Of a stretch of 37,219 nucleotides of DNA, positions 27,619 to 35,336 are shown piece by piece. The notes below the pieces were generated by a model. The model did not search any database. It was given only the letters and a program-made list of their open reading frames with translations, and was not told where the DNA came from. Position 1 is the stretch's first letter, and each line of letters begins with the position of its first letter. The stretch is from assembly GCA_029194465.1 (NCBI GenBank), contig JARFXS010000021.1:1-37219 (forward strand). The letters run 5' to 3'. A program made the translations under genes and the position numbers. This DNA is from Candidatus Nitrosocosmicus sp. GTDB lineage: Archaea > Thermoproteota > Nitrososphaeria > Nitrososphaerales > Nitrososphaeraceae.

Positions 27619-28245
27619 ATGAATCTTTTTAATGACAAATTTGTTAATGTATTAAACAAAGATGGTGAAGCAAACTATTATGGAAAGGTAATGACAACAT
27701 CAGAAGCAAACACCTATTATAATTTGTTACTAAAAAATATAAATTGGAAGAATGATGAGGCATTATATCACGGAAGACACATAGTTACAAAGAGAAAAGT
27801 TGCTTGGTATGGTGATAAAGATTTTCTTTACACTTATTCTAATACCACAAAGCAAGCACTGCCTTGGACCAATGAGTTAATAGATCTCAAAAGAAAAATA
27901 GAATTAATCACAAATTCACAGTTTAACTCTTGTTTGCTTAATTTATATCATGATGGTAATGAGGGAATGACCTGGCATAGCGATGATGAAAAATCCCTGG
28001 GAAAAAATACGGGCATAGCCTCCTTAAGTTTTGGAGCGGAAAGAAAGTTTTCATTCAAACATAAACACACAAAACAAACAATTTCGCTGCTATTAGAGAA
28101 TGGAAGCTTGCTTGTGATGAGAGGTAGTACGCAACTAAATTGGCTACATTCCTTACCTATATCTAGCAAAATAAATCATTCAAGAATAAATTTGACTTTT
28201 AGAACAATCATAGACGAGTCAATGCATGACACAAAGTTGACTTAG
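27619..28245 (+). CDS. alkB: AlkB-like 2-oxoglutarate/Fe(II) dioxygenase
   Basis: 208 residues, the size of single-domain AlkB homologues. The iron ligands are His120 and Asp122 (GMTWHSDDE) and His177 (LNWLHSLP); Arg189 and Arg195 in RINLTFR match the 2-oxoglutarate-binding RxNxTFR signature. The substrate-side NLYHDGNEGM and IASLSFGAERKF blocks are also typical (closest in pattern to the ALKBH2/3 type). AlkB proteins oxidise methyl groups off damaged bases such as 1-methyladenine in DNA or RNA, releasing formaldehyde. The gene is complete, with ATG start and its own promoter. It is followed by a decayed LLM oxidoreductase on the same strand. Confidence 0.93.
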   Translation: MNLFNDKFVNVLNKDGEANYYGKVMTTSEANTYYNLLLKNINWKNDEALYHGRHIVTKRKVAWYGDKDFLYTYSNTTKQALPWTNELIDLKRKIELITNSQFNSCLLNLYHDGNEGMTWHSDDEKSLGKNTGIASLSFGAERKFSFKHKHTKQTISLLLENGSLLVMRGSTQLNWLHSLPISSKINHSRINLTFRTIIDESMHDTKLT

Positions 28246-28322
28246 ATAACATATTGATTTAGCTATTACTAAGATTGACTTTTTAGATAAATCAATAATA
28301 ATCATCAAATGGGAGGTGTCAA

Positions 28323-29058
28323 ATGGGAAAGATCCTATTTGGGGTTCACTTGCCAGTTATGGGGTTTGATAAAACTAATTAAGAGAAAAAAGGAATAGAC
28401 GAATCGCCTGATACACGAGAACAGATATTATCATTATAAAAAAGGCCGAATTCCTTGGATATGATTCTTTAAGTGTAAATGATCACATCAAGCAGAACAA
28501 AATTATGAATTAGATAAAGTAGATTATAATGGCAAACATTATCAATTAGAGAAAGTATCTTTTGCACCTAAACCATAACAAAGACCTCATCCTCCTATTT
28601 TCATAGGAACTTGGGGATCATCAGAAGTAGGTCTAAAAAGAGTAGCAAAATATGGTGATGGTTGGATGGCCTCTACCTATAATATTACACCAGTTAAATT
28701 CAAAGAGAAATGGAATATACTTTTATCGTATAGAAAAAGATTAGGTAAAGATTCTGAATCATTTGAAAATTCTATTATGTCGATGTTTTGATATATTGAT
28801 AATGACAAATACAAGGTTAGAAAAATGGTAAAAGGTATTCTATCACCAGCATTGGGAAGACCTGCAGAACTGTTGGAAGATGCGCTCCTTTTTGGCTCTG
28901 TCGAAGAATGCACCCAAAAGATAAATGCTTTTTATGAAGCTGGAGTCAAACGAATACATTTTTGGCCGATAAATGATTTTGAAGAACAGATCAAAATTTT
29001 TAAAAAAGACATAGCTTGTAACTATGAGATAAAAAGAAAAAAAAACAGATTAACATAA
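28323..29058 (+). pseudogene. LLM-class (luciferase-like, F420/FMN) oxidoreductase, decayed
   Basis: ATG 28323 starts MGKILFGVHLPVMGFDKTN, followed by a stop; other frames give IIKKAEFLGYD and LSVNDHI, the N-terminal barrel of an LLM oxidoreductase. Then about 80-100 residues are missing and the sequence resumes as NYELDKVDYNGKHYQLEKVS, PHPPIFIGTWGSSEVGLKRV, AKYGDGWMASTYNITPVKFK, and from about 28825 the intact tail PALGRPAELLEDALLFGSVE, ECTQKINAFYEAGVKRIHFW to TAA 29058. There are several stops and frameshifts and one large deletion. Family members oxidise or reduce substrates with F420 or FMN. It may once have formed a unit with the alkB-like gene, 78 bases upstream. Confidence 0.85.
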
Positions 29059-29190
29059 GGTTCAAAGATAACATACAGTTCGCTACTCATAAAGTATGAG
29101 ATATGGCTAGTGCATTTACTATGTTAATTCCATTTATTTCTTCTATTTAATCAATAAAGAATATTATCTCGTATTTCTTGTAGTAATTAA

Positions 29191-29763
29191 ATGAATGATA
29201 GATCAAACGATACTCAAATTAATAAGGTAAATACACAAACGCTGAAAACCATGTATGAGTCTCTTCAGAATAATCCTTCTGCAATGGCCACAGCAACTTT
29301 TTATGTAAAATCGAATTGGAATGGTGGTTTTGGTGTCACATCCAGGTCCAAACATTTCAACCTTGGTGGGAGAACCATGGACAGGAATGCAGAATATACA
29401 ATGGCTTACGATTTTCCGATTCAATTTTCTGGTGAAGGAAGCGGGCCCACTGTTTGTGAGGTCTGTATGGGTAGCTTAGCTGCATGTTTAATACAAACTA
29501 TAGTAGTTCATGCTACATCAAGGGGTATCCTTATTGATAGCATCAATGTTGATGTAGAAGGTGATGTTAATTTGCGTGGTTTTACAGGCATAGATTCAAG
29601 TGTTAGACCCGGGGCCCAGCAGTTTAGAGTAAATCTGAAAATCAATAGCAATACTGCGTCTAAGGAGCAAATTAATGAACTATATGAAATTGGAAAAAAG
29701 TTTTCGCCTGCGTTTGACACATTAACCAACGGAACTTCAGTTGTTATAGTTGGCTCTGAATGA
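29191..29763 (+). CDS. OsmC-family protein
   Basis: 190 residues. OsmC fold blocks: MATATFYVKSNWNGGFGVTS, NAEYTMAYDFPIQFSGEGSG, PTVCEVCMGSLAACLIQTIV, INVDVEGDVNLRGF, VRPGAQQFRVNLKINS and the end FSPAFDTLTNGTSVVIV. The helix Cys equivalent to the first catalytic thiol of peroxide-reducing OsmC/Ohr is present (Cys99, with Cys89 and Cys92 nearby), but the second Cys position (CPV) is Ser172-Pro173. It therefore belongs to the branch without the standard pair, so peroxidase activity by the usual dithiol route is unlikely. Complete and clean; the upstream neighbour is a dead LLM gene. Confidence 0.88.
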   Translation: MNDRSNDTQINKVNTQTLKTMYESLQNNPSAMATATFYVKSNWNGGFGVTSRSKHFNLGGRTMDRNAEYTMAYDFPIQFSGEGSGPTVCEVCMGSLAACLIQTIVVHATSRGILIDSINVDVEGDVNLRGFTGIDSSVRPGAQQFRVNLKINSNTASKEQINELYEIGKKFSPAFDTLTNGTSVVIVGSE

Positions 29764-29900
29764 CGATGTCTAAACCCAAATAACCAATTTAAACATATTG
29801 AAGTGTCCGCATATTAATGGCTGCATCTCTAGATAGTCCATCATATATCTCATAGAACGTTAGAACCCTGGATATAATGGGACATTAGAAAAAGTTATTT

Positions 29901-30195
29901 TCAGAATAGTTTACCCAATTGAGTACCACCTTTCGTGTTAGAAACATTGATACTGTTTATATCTATAATATCAGTCAAAATGTTCTAAAATCATCAGAAT
30001 TAGCAAAAGGTATTCTTGAAAGTATATGTTTCACAATTAGACCATAATCGTTTATAGACATCGGATTTTCTGCGTTAAAAATTCCTACATCCTTTATACC
30101 GTCTTTGTCTGGAGAGAACATTCTTACTTCCACAGAAGGGGTTAGTCACTGGCGAATAATTTCGTCTCTGACCTTCTGATGTATCTGCAAAATTT
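29901..30195 (-). pseudogene. Protein of unknown function, broken by a stop and a frameshift
   Basis: On the minus strand one frame reads LQIHQKVRDEIIRQ, TGA, then LTPSVEVRMFSPDKDGIKDV, GIFNAENPMSINDYGLIVKH, ILSRIPFANSDDFRTF; one base away it continues TDIIDINSINVSNTKGGTQL, then GKLF, to TGA 29901-29903. The composition is clearly protein-like. No ATG is visible, and a TTG near 30190 is the likeliest start. About 95 residues. Family not recognised. The start lies at the edge of the tandem array that begins just after it. Confidence 0.55.
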
Positions 30196-30439
30196 GATCC
30201 TCATAAGCACATCGGGATTGCATCACGTGACGCAATATGTTTATTACCAAAATCAAGTTCTCTTTGCGTTTGTTTTGTTAGTACCGCAAAACGACAATTA
30301 TACATCATCATTCTTTTCCTGTTCATTTTCCCCTTTCTCTTCTATTTCTGGTCTTTCATTTCTGTTTTGTATTTTAGTTCCAGCCCATATTTTATCACTC
30401 CTTATGTAGTGAGTCCTAATAAAGTGGTAAATTTACAAC

Positions 30440-30490
30440 GGGTCAGGTGGAATTCAAAATGATATCGATCTATATCATAGATTCTACAAA
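30440..30490 (+). repeat. Dispersed repeat (type C) in array unit 1
   Basis: GGGTCAGGTGGAATTCAAAA followed by TGATATCGATCTATATCATA and GATTCTAC. Diverged in the GC-rich core. Confidence 0.6.
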
Positions 30491-30692
30491 ATGTGATCGG
30501 TATTACATCACGGAATTCCATGTTTATTAGCAAAATCAATCGCAAAACGACAATTATACATCATCATTCTTTTCCTGTTCATTTTCCCCTTTCTCTTCTA
30601 TTTGTTTCATTTCAGTTCTTGTAATTTTAGTTCCAACCCATATTTTATCACTCTTTATTTATTGAGTCCTAATAAAGTAGTAGATTAACAAT

Positions 30693-30740
30693 GAGTTTGG
30701 ACTTCAGGACGATATCGATCTATATCATAGATTCTACAAA
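30693..30740 (+). repeat. Dispersed repeat (type C) in array unit 2
   Basis: GAGTTTGGACTTCAGGACGA followed by TATCGATCTATATCATAGAT. The GCCCGG part is decayed to GTTTGG; the 3' half is identical to that in unit 1. Confidence 0.65.
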
Positions 30741-30896
30741 AAACGACAATTATACATCATCATTCTTTTCTGATGCATTTCCTTTTCTCTTCTATTTCTG
30801 CCCGTTCATTTTCAGTTCTTGTAATTTTTAGTTCCAACCCATATTTTATCACTCTTTATTTATTGAGTCCTAATAAAAAGGTAGTAGATTAACAAT

Positions 30897-30927
30897 GAGC
30901 CCGGTGATAAGACTTCGGACGATATCA
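30897..30927 (+). repeat. Dispersed repeat (type C) in array unit 3
   Basis: GAGCCCGGTGATAAGACTTC followed by GGACGATATCAG. The core has a small insertion (ATAA) and the 3' half is cut short by the next unit. Confidence 0.6.
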
Positions 30928-31190
30928 GTTCTCTTTGCGTTTGTTTTTATATCGCAAAACGACAATTATACATCATCAATTTTGTTCAAATGTTTATTTC
31001 AGTTCTTGTAATTTTTTGATTTTATCACTTATTTATTGAGTCCTTATGAATTGAGTTGATTATCATATAGATTCTACAAAATGTTGCAAATGTTTATTTC
31101 AAATTTTTTGAAGAATCTTGTAATTTGAGTTATGAATATGGAAGACAAAAGAGCATATGGAGGAGGGAGTCTGTTTCAATCCCGCTTGTT

Positions 31191-31352
31191 CTATTGGAAT
31201 AATCTTTCATAGCGCTTGGTTCGATAATATTCATTTTCTAATCCAAGATACCTTTTTACCAATGATATTGCTATTGAAAATAAGCCAATATAGAGAAGGA
31301 TGATAAACCAGATAGCGCCATCTACTTCTTTTAGTCTCTTAATTTTATTCAT
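31191..31352 (-). CDS. Small membrane protein, 53 aa
   Basis: ATG at 31350-31352 encodes MNKIKRLKEVDGAIWFIILL, then YIGLFSIAISLVKRYLGLEN and EYYRTKRYERLFQ, ending at TAG 31191-31193. A basic N-terminus, one strong hydrophobic helix and a basic, Tyr-rich tail make a convincing single-span membrane protein with its N-terminus probably in the cytoplasm. The composition is far from what random AT-rich DNA gives. The last codons and the sequence after the stop are repeated at about 31396-31425, a remnant of a second copy upstream of this gene. Function unknown. Confidence 0.65.
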   Translation of the reverse strand: MNKIKRLKEVDGAIWFIILLYIGLFSIAISLVKRYLGLENEYYRTKRYERLFQ

Positions 31353-31395
31353 TTAATCTGCTCTTTTTGTATATTACCATTAAATATATAATTTT

Positions 31396-31425
31396 TCAAT
31401 CCTTGTTCTATTGGAATAATCTTTT
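31396..31425 (-). repeat. Partial second copy of the 31191-31352 gene end
   Basis: TTGTTCTATTGGAATAATCT recurs from 31186, with similar flanks (TTCAATCC before it in both). On the minus strand it encodes the final RLFQ-stop of the small membrane protein and bases beyond. Confidence 0.7.
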
Positions 31426-31613
31426 CAGAGCCTAAGTAGGCGCATAATTGATAACAGTCTACCCTCATTTTTTACCATCATTCTCAGATACGTCATCGGT
31501 ATTAGCTATTAATGAGACCCTAAAAGATCAACGCTGCATATTTTCCTATAACAACAACTAATGCACTCATTGCTAACTCAAAGTTCAAATCAACACAATC
31601 TTGCAAAACTAAC

Positions 31614-31641
31614 AGGCCCGGTGGACTTCAGGACGATATCC
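31614..31641 (+). repeat. Dispersed repeat (type C), best-preserved core
   Basis: AGGCCCGGTGGACTTCAGGA followed by CGATATCC, preceded by AAAACTAAC like other copies. It stands outside the tandem array. Confidence 0.75.
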
Positions 31642-32004
31642 GGCCCTTATTGTTAGGTTTTGATGGTGCTGAAAATCAATAAGTATCATATTATTGATAA
31701 CCGCTCTTCCTCCTCCTACGAATTCTTTCTAATAATGATCACAACATAATTAGAGTTGGGACATTTTCTATAATTACATATTATTCTTCATGAACTATCC
31801 TCTTCCATTAGATTTAATATTCTATACCATCCATGAGGTAGTCGGACTTTTAGTTAACAGTCGTGTAAATGATAAGATACATACATCTGGAAAATGATTA
31901 TGCTTGTTTAGGTATGATACCGCATCACATTTAGCTAGCCATTCCGGATTATCATTACTATGAGGAATACATTCTATCAGAACTATTCCCAAACGAATTA
32001 GCCT

Positions 32005-32514
32005 TTATTGAAGCCCATGATACTCTATCTTTTTCTTTAGGATTAATGTTTTTATCCTGTCTAGTTCAATTTGCAAAGTTCGTAATTCTTCATTCTTTTG
32101 TTCAACATAATCATAGACTTGGTGAATAGAAATTCCAAGTCCCGATGCGAATCTATGAATTTCATGTATTTGTCTAACAAAATTCGAAAAAGTTTGGTTT
32201 GTTTTGAAAGAATGAATATCTATATCCGTGAGTAATCTTTCCATTTCTGCCTCTGAAGATCCCATTTGTTCTAGAAAATTTTTTATCCTGATACCTAATC
32301 CCACGTCACTTAGACTCAAGCCTTCTTGTCTTATCATTACAGCAACTGCCCTTAGCAGATCCAAGTCTGGAATTTTGGATTTAAATGACTCGATGATTCT
32401 ATATACACTACCATAACCTATTCCATTACAGAGCGCGATCATATTAATCGGTATGCCAAAAAGCCAACGGTCAAGAACCTTGTTTTTAATTTCAATAGGA
32501 ATTCTTTGTCCCAA
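32005..32514 (-). CDS. HTH protein with coiled coil, probably truncated
   Basis: 169 residues from ATG near 32514. Residues 5-45 look like a transposase- or resolvase-type helix-turn-helix (IKNKVLDRWLFGIPINMIAL, then GYGSVYRIIESFK). The middle part (LLRAVAVMIRQEGLSLSDVG) is helical and the end is a coiled coil (YDYVEQKNEELRTLQIELDR, then IKTLILKKKIEYHGLQ). From memory, proteins with this layout are multi-copy in Nitrososphaerales and often several hundred residues long, so this one is short. After the TAA the same frame stays open for 60 more codons (ECIPHSNDNPEWLAKCDAVS and onwards, to 31822), which reads like protein; a nonsense mutation has probably cut the gene. It may belong to a mobile element, since a transposase remnant lies just upstream. 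Confidence 0.6.
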   Translation of the reverse strand: MGQRIPIEIKNKVLDRWLFGIPINMIALCNGIGYGSVYRIIESFKSKIPDLDLLRAVAVMIRQEGLSLSDVGLGIRIKNFLEQMGSSEAEMERLLTDIDIHSFKTNQTFSNFVRQIHEIHRFASGLGISIHQVYDYVEQKNEELRTLQIELDRIKTLILKKKIEYHGLQ

Positions 32515-32757
32515 ATTTATTATGTACTTGTATATATACTTTACTATATATAATTAAAATAAACACTTTTCCACATAGTTTGTCGTACAAACACGCATAA
32601 ACCGTATGGATGAGATTTTGACAGGTTTGGATGAGAGATAAAATGTGGTTTAAGGGTATTCTGATGGAGTTTGGATTAGTAAAATAGAGCTGGATAAGAT
32701 TCTGATGGAGTTTGGATTAGTAAAATAGAGCTGGATAAGATTCTGATTGGATTTAGG
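32515..32757. other. Short spacer with a 41-bp tandem repeat
   Basis: Separates the HTH gene from the transposase remnant. It holds TATA-like AT-rich sequence upstream of the HTH gene (about 32525-32560) and the 41-bp repeat. Confidence 0.5.
32658..32748. repeat. Perfect 41-bp tandem repeat, two units plus a partial third
   Basis: ATTCTGATGGAGTTTGGATT and the next 21 bases (ending GCTGGATAAG) occur at 32658-32698 and 32699-32739, followed by ATTCTGATT. It abuts the end of the transposase fragment. Confidence 0.95.
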
Positions 32758-33095
32758 TCATGTAAACAAATTGATGTTTTCTTCCTGTAAACTGATTATG
32801 ATTGCCTTGAATCTATACTTTTTGTTATAAGAGCATGTCCAGTCAGATACGACTTTACCTATTTCTGACTCATCTTCAAATGTAGAATTGTCTATAGCCT
32901 GTCTGTGGAGCCAAAACCATCTTACCTTTATAAGATTTTGTTCAGGAGATCTTGTTGGAAGTAATACTAATTGTATTCCTGGATGGTACCTGGCTATATT
33001 TTCTTTTACCTTGTTTGACTTGTGTATTGATATGTTATCCAGTACCAAAAATATCATGGAATGAGAGGTCAGGCCTCTAATACAACTTTGTATGA
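32758..33095 (-). pseudogene. IS630-family transposase, C-terminal remnant
   Basis: About 100 residues of the DDE catalytic domain: IFLVLDNISIHKSNKVKENI carries the second catalytic Asp (LVLDN..IH), followed by HPGIQLVLLPTRSPEQNLIK and WFWLHR. In IS630 elements the third acidic residue is in a LPPYSPELNPIE..W block; here Glu is replaced by Lys (NLIK). The first Asp and the N-terminal HTH are missing, because the patatin gene ends directly upstream. The frame can be followed upstream to a stop at about 33095. The remnant is therefore inactive in both sequence and length. No terminal inverted repeats were recognised. Confidence 0.8.
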
Positions 33096-33103
33096 TGCAT
33101 TAG

Positions 33104-34545
33104 CTATACGATGTCTACTTCCGGCGGAGTAGTCTTCACGATTGCTCTTTTCTCAAAGTCCTCTCCTTCTTTTATTAGCTTGTCTATGGTTTCCATGGTA
33201 TAATCTGCCCACTTATTGTATATACTATGTATATCATCCTTACGCTCTATAGTTACTATTCTTTTTAAATCAAATCTGCCATGGATAAGATCATTATAGG
33301 TTCTCTCCTTTCCCGTTCGTTTTTTACTTTCAATTACTGTATTTAATAGGATATTAAGATCCTTTTGAAACAATTCGTATTCTTTTTGGTCCTTGATATG
33401 GGTTTTTGCTATCTTTTTAGTTTCCTTATAGAGATTCAAATAGTCTGTAACTAGTGCAGCAATTTTTTGATCATATTCAGTTTTGTCACTGTGTGTGATA
33501 TCACTATTTCGTTCTTTAATTCCATCATAATCTGATGGAATAGCTTTTTCTACCGATGGCCAAACATCAATAATGTAGACCTCCAAGTCCGGAACAGGTG
33601 CATCTTCATTATTTTTGCCTATCTCTTTATACCAATAATCACGATGTGCTTGTAAAAGTTCCCTTAAAGGTGTATTGCTTAAAATTCCTCCATCACATAA
33701 TTTATGCCCGTCCACTTCCTCATAGTCGAAGTATAATGGAAATGATGCGCTAGCCATTACGTGTTCTCTCATAAGACCATTAACATAACTTATAGAATGA
33801 TTTTCATATTTCAATGAATCTGGATCGTAAGATTGGAATTCAGATTTCAGTAAATAGCTATCAAAGGTAACAGGTTTACCCGTTGCACATCAACACTTAC
33901 TGCAAGGACTCTCGGTTCATTTGCTTCAAAACATGTAGATAAGGGAAAATTAACAAATTTATCTCCATGACTGTCGTTGTGTTCAAGACTCCTTCTTAAT
34001 GGAGAATTGCTATAACGGGTCCAGAGATTGGTTGGTGGAAATAATGGATTATTATCAAAGAATCTATAGTCTAGCTGGGGAAACGGGATAGATGGTGAAA
34101 ACACATTTGGTATGCCAAGTGAAAAAAAATACTTTGTAGAATAATATCGTCTTGCAGCCTCCTCTGATGCAATCTTGTTACTGCTATTCCACATTTCGTA
34201 GTATTTTCTGCCCCACCATTGATAGATTTCTTCCCACCATTGCGTCCCAAATTTTGCAGCAACGGGTGTAGGCGTAGATAAGTGCTCTCTCCAATATTCT
34301 TCAAGTTTTTCAGCAGAACCTTTCCATGTTTTTTTCTCTTTAACATGACTTGTTAAAATAGCCGCATTTATAGCTCCAGCTGATGTACCTGCAACGATAT
34401 CAAACATCCTTGTTTCCCATTTAGGATCTTTATTCTTAATCATTTCATACAATTTTTTAAAAACTCCTGCTTCAAAGGCCCCTAAAGCAACACTACCTTG
34501 TAAAATCAGGGCTCTTTGTTTAGTTGGTATTTCTTGACTAGACAT
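33104..34545 (-). pseudogene. Patatin-like phospholipase, single frameshift
   Basis: Part 1 (ATG 34545 to 33847) contains the oxyanion-type loop ALILQGSVALGAFEAGVF (unusual; most patatins have GGG.RG) and the nucleophile elbow VAGTSAGAI (Ser55). Part 2, one frame away from about 33875, continues VTFDSYLLKSEFQS, LMREHVMASASFPLYFDY and the catalytic Asp block KLCDGGILSNTPLRELL, then a charged helical C-terminus to TAG 33104. Joined, the protein has about 475 residues with a complete Ser-Asp dyad. The frameshift lies in CAACGGGTAAA near 33880-33890. Patatins are lipid acyl hydrolases. Only one lesion in 1.4 kb indicates recent loss or a sequencing error. Confidence 0.88.
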
Positions 34546-35204
34546 GCTAGTATTAATCTACCCTAGCCTTTAGGCAAGTTTCTTTTCTTTCAAGTGGCAG
34601 AAGCTGTCTTCTCTTCAATTCTGTTTTGATGCTATTCGAACAAAACAATTGAGCTAGGATCAGCGAAGACGGAATTGTAGATATTGGCGTTGTAGACCAT
34701 TTTTGTGTAATAAGCATACGTTTATTGGAATAGACTAGTTTATAAATATTCATTTGTTATTTTGGGCATATTTAACATGATGAATTCCAAAAAGGGTTTT
34801 GACATGCGAGCAGAGTGAATTACTTAATATCTAATAAGAATGTGAAATTTCCCAACGGAAGTTTTCTAAAAGGATTAAATGGGAACGTTCGACGTAATAT
34901 GAATTCTGTAGGCTTTGAACCCATGAGGTATATGTAACCTGTTACCATTATTTATTGTTTGTATTAGATGATTTGGTTAAATAAAAGTATGATTTGTGAT
35001 GAGAGTGGCAGATGGGATCAATTCTATCGCGCTAATAGGTTTTAACACAAGGGTGAACTGGTTATCGGGATAATTTCAGAACAATAAATTAGATAGTGAA
35101 GGATTAAAGTAATTTATTGGTTGTCCGTCATTAATAAACATGTGAAAGAGATCAATCCTATATTAAATAAAGGGAACATTGGCATTACTAATGTAAAAAT
35201 ATTG
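34546..35204. other. Intergenic stretch, 659 bases
   Basis: Upstream region of the leftward patatin gene; a TATA-like TTTATAAAC on the minus strand lies far away at about 34738-34746. A minus-strand open frame at 34553-34753 has no family features and is not called. One copy of the dispersed repeat lies at 34903-34945. Confidence 0.5.
34903..34945 (-). repeat. Dispersed tRNA-3'-end-like repeat (type A)
   Basis: TTCTGTAGGCTTTGAACCCA followed by TGAGGTATATGTAACCTG. It has the best GAACCCATGAGGTATATG 3' half but a decayed 5' core (TCTGTAGGC for CCCGGTGGGC). Confidence 0.65.
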
Positions 35205-35336
35205 TTATCTTTGTGTCCTATTTCTGGTGAATACATTTCTATGAGATGTAGTACAGTATCCACAAAAATCTACAATACCGGGTTTGCCATGACACATACA
35301 TTCACAATTATTTCCTAATGAAAATCTTTGTCTCAC
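35205..35336 (-). CDS. Cys-rich microprotein, 43 aa, probably zinc-binding
   Basis: A GTG at 35334-35336 starts VRQRFSLGNNCECMCHGKPG, then IVDFCGYCTTSHRNVFTRNR and TQR, ending at TAA 35205-35207. CxCxCH followed by CxxC and a His gives enough ligands for one zinc ion (a short zinc-ribbon or treble-clef-like knuckle). Basic residues at both ends would suit nucleic-acid or protein binding. A short AAAGGT lies a few bases before the GTG. It is too small for standard gene callers. I rate it as probable because of the ordered Cys/His pattern. Confidence 0.55.
   Translation of the reverse strand: MRQRFSLGNNCECMCHGKPGIVDFCGYCTTSHRNVFTRNRTQR

Larger units (their letters stand above)
30200..31090. 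repeat. Degenerate tandem array, four units of about 200-260 bases
   Basis: The block CGCAAAACGACAATTATACA begins at 30284 and 30541, slightly truncated at about 30741, and at 30953. Each is followed by TTTTCC/TTTTCT-rich sequence, then TTTTATCACT, TTTATTGAGTCCTAATAAAG and a copy of the dispersed GC-rich repeat with GATATCGATCTATATCATAG and ATTCTAC. An upstream block (TGTTTATTA.CAAAATCAA) precedes the first two units, and TTCTCTTTGCGTTTGTTTT occurs before units 1 and 4. The last unit is shortened. There is no coding potential. Confidence 0.9.
31353..32004. other. Intergenic stretch, 652 bases
   Basis: Contains three things. (1) TTGTTCTATTGGAATAATCT at about 31405, a copy of the 3' end of the small membrane protein gene. 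(2) A copy of the dispersed repeat at 31614-31641. (3) From 32004 down to 31822 on the minus strand, an open frame that continues the HTH protein beyond its stop. A short minus-strand frame reading MSALVVVIGKYAALIF (about 31540-31590) may be part of a decayed membrane protein. Confidence 0.5.

Noticed and set aside
30200..31090. CRISPR array
   Set aside because: Units are 200-260 bases long, degenerate along their whole length, and lack short identical repeats with unique spacers. No cas gene is near.
31171..31200. GTTTCAATCCC-like CRISPR repeat end
   Set aside because: It occurs once (a related TTCAATCC recurs only as part of the duplicated gene end) and there is no array.
34553..34753. Minus-strand protein of 66 codons upstream of the patatin
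   Set aside because: No family features, and it ends just before the patatin start; it looks like a chance frame in a leader region.
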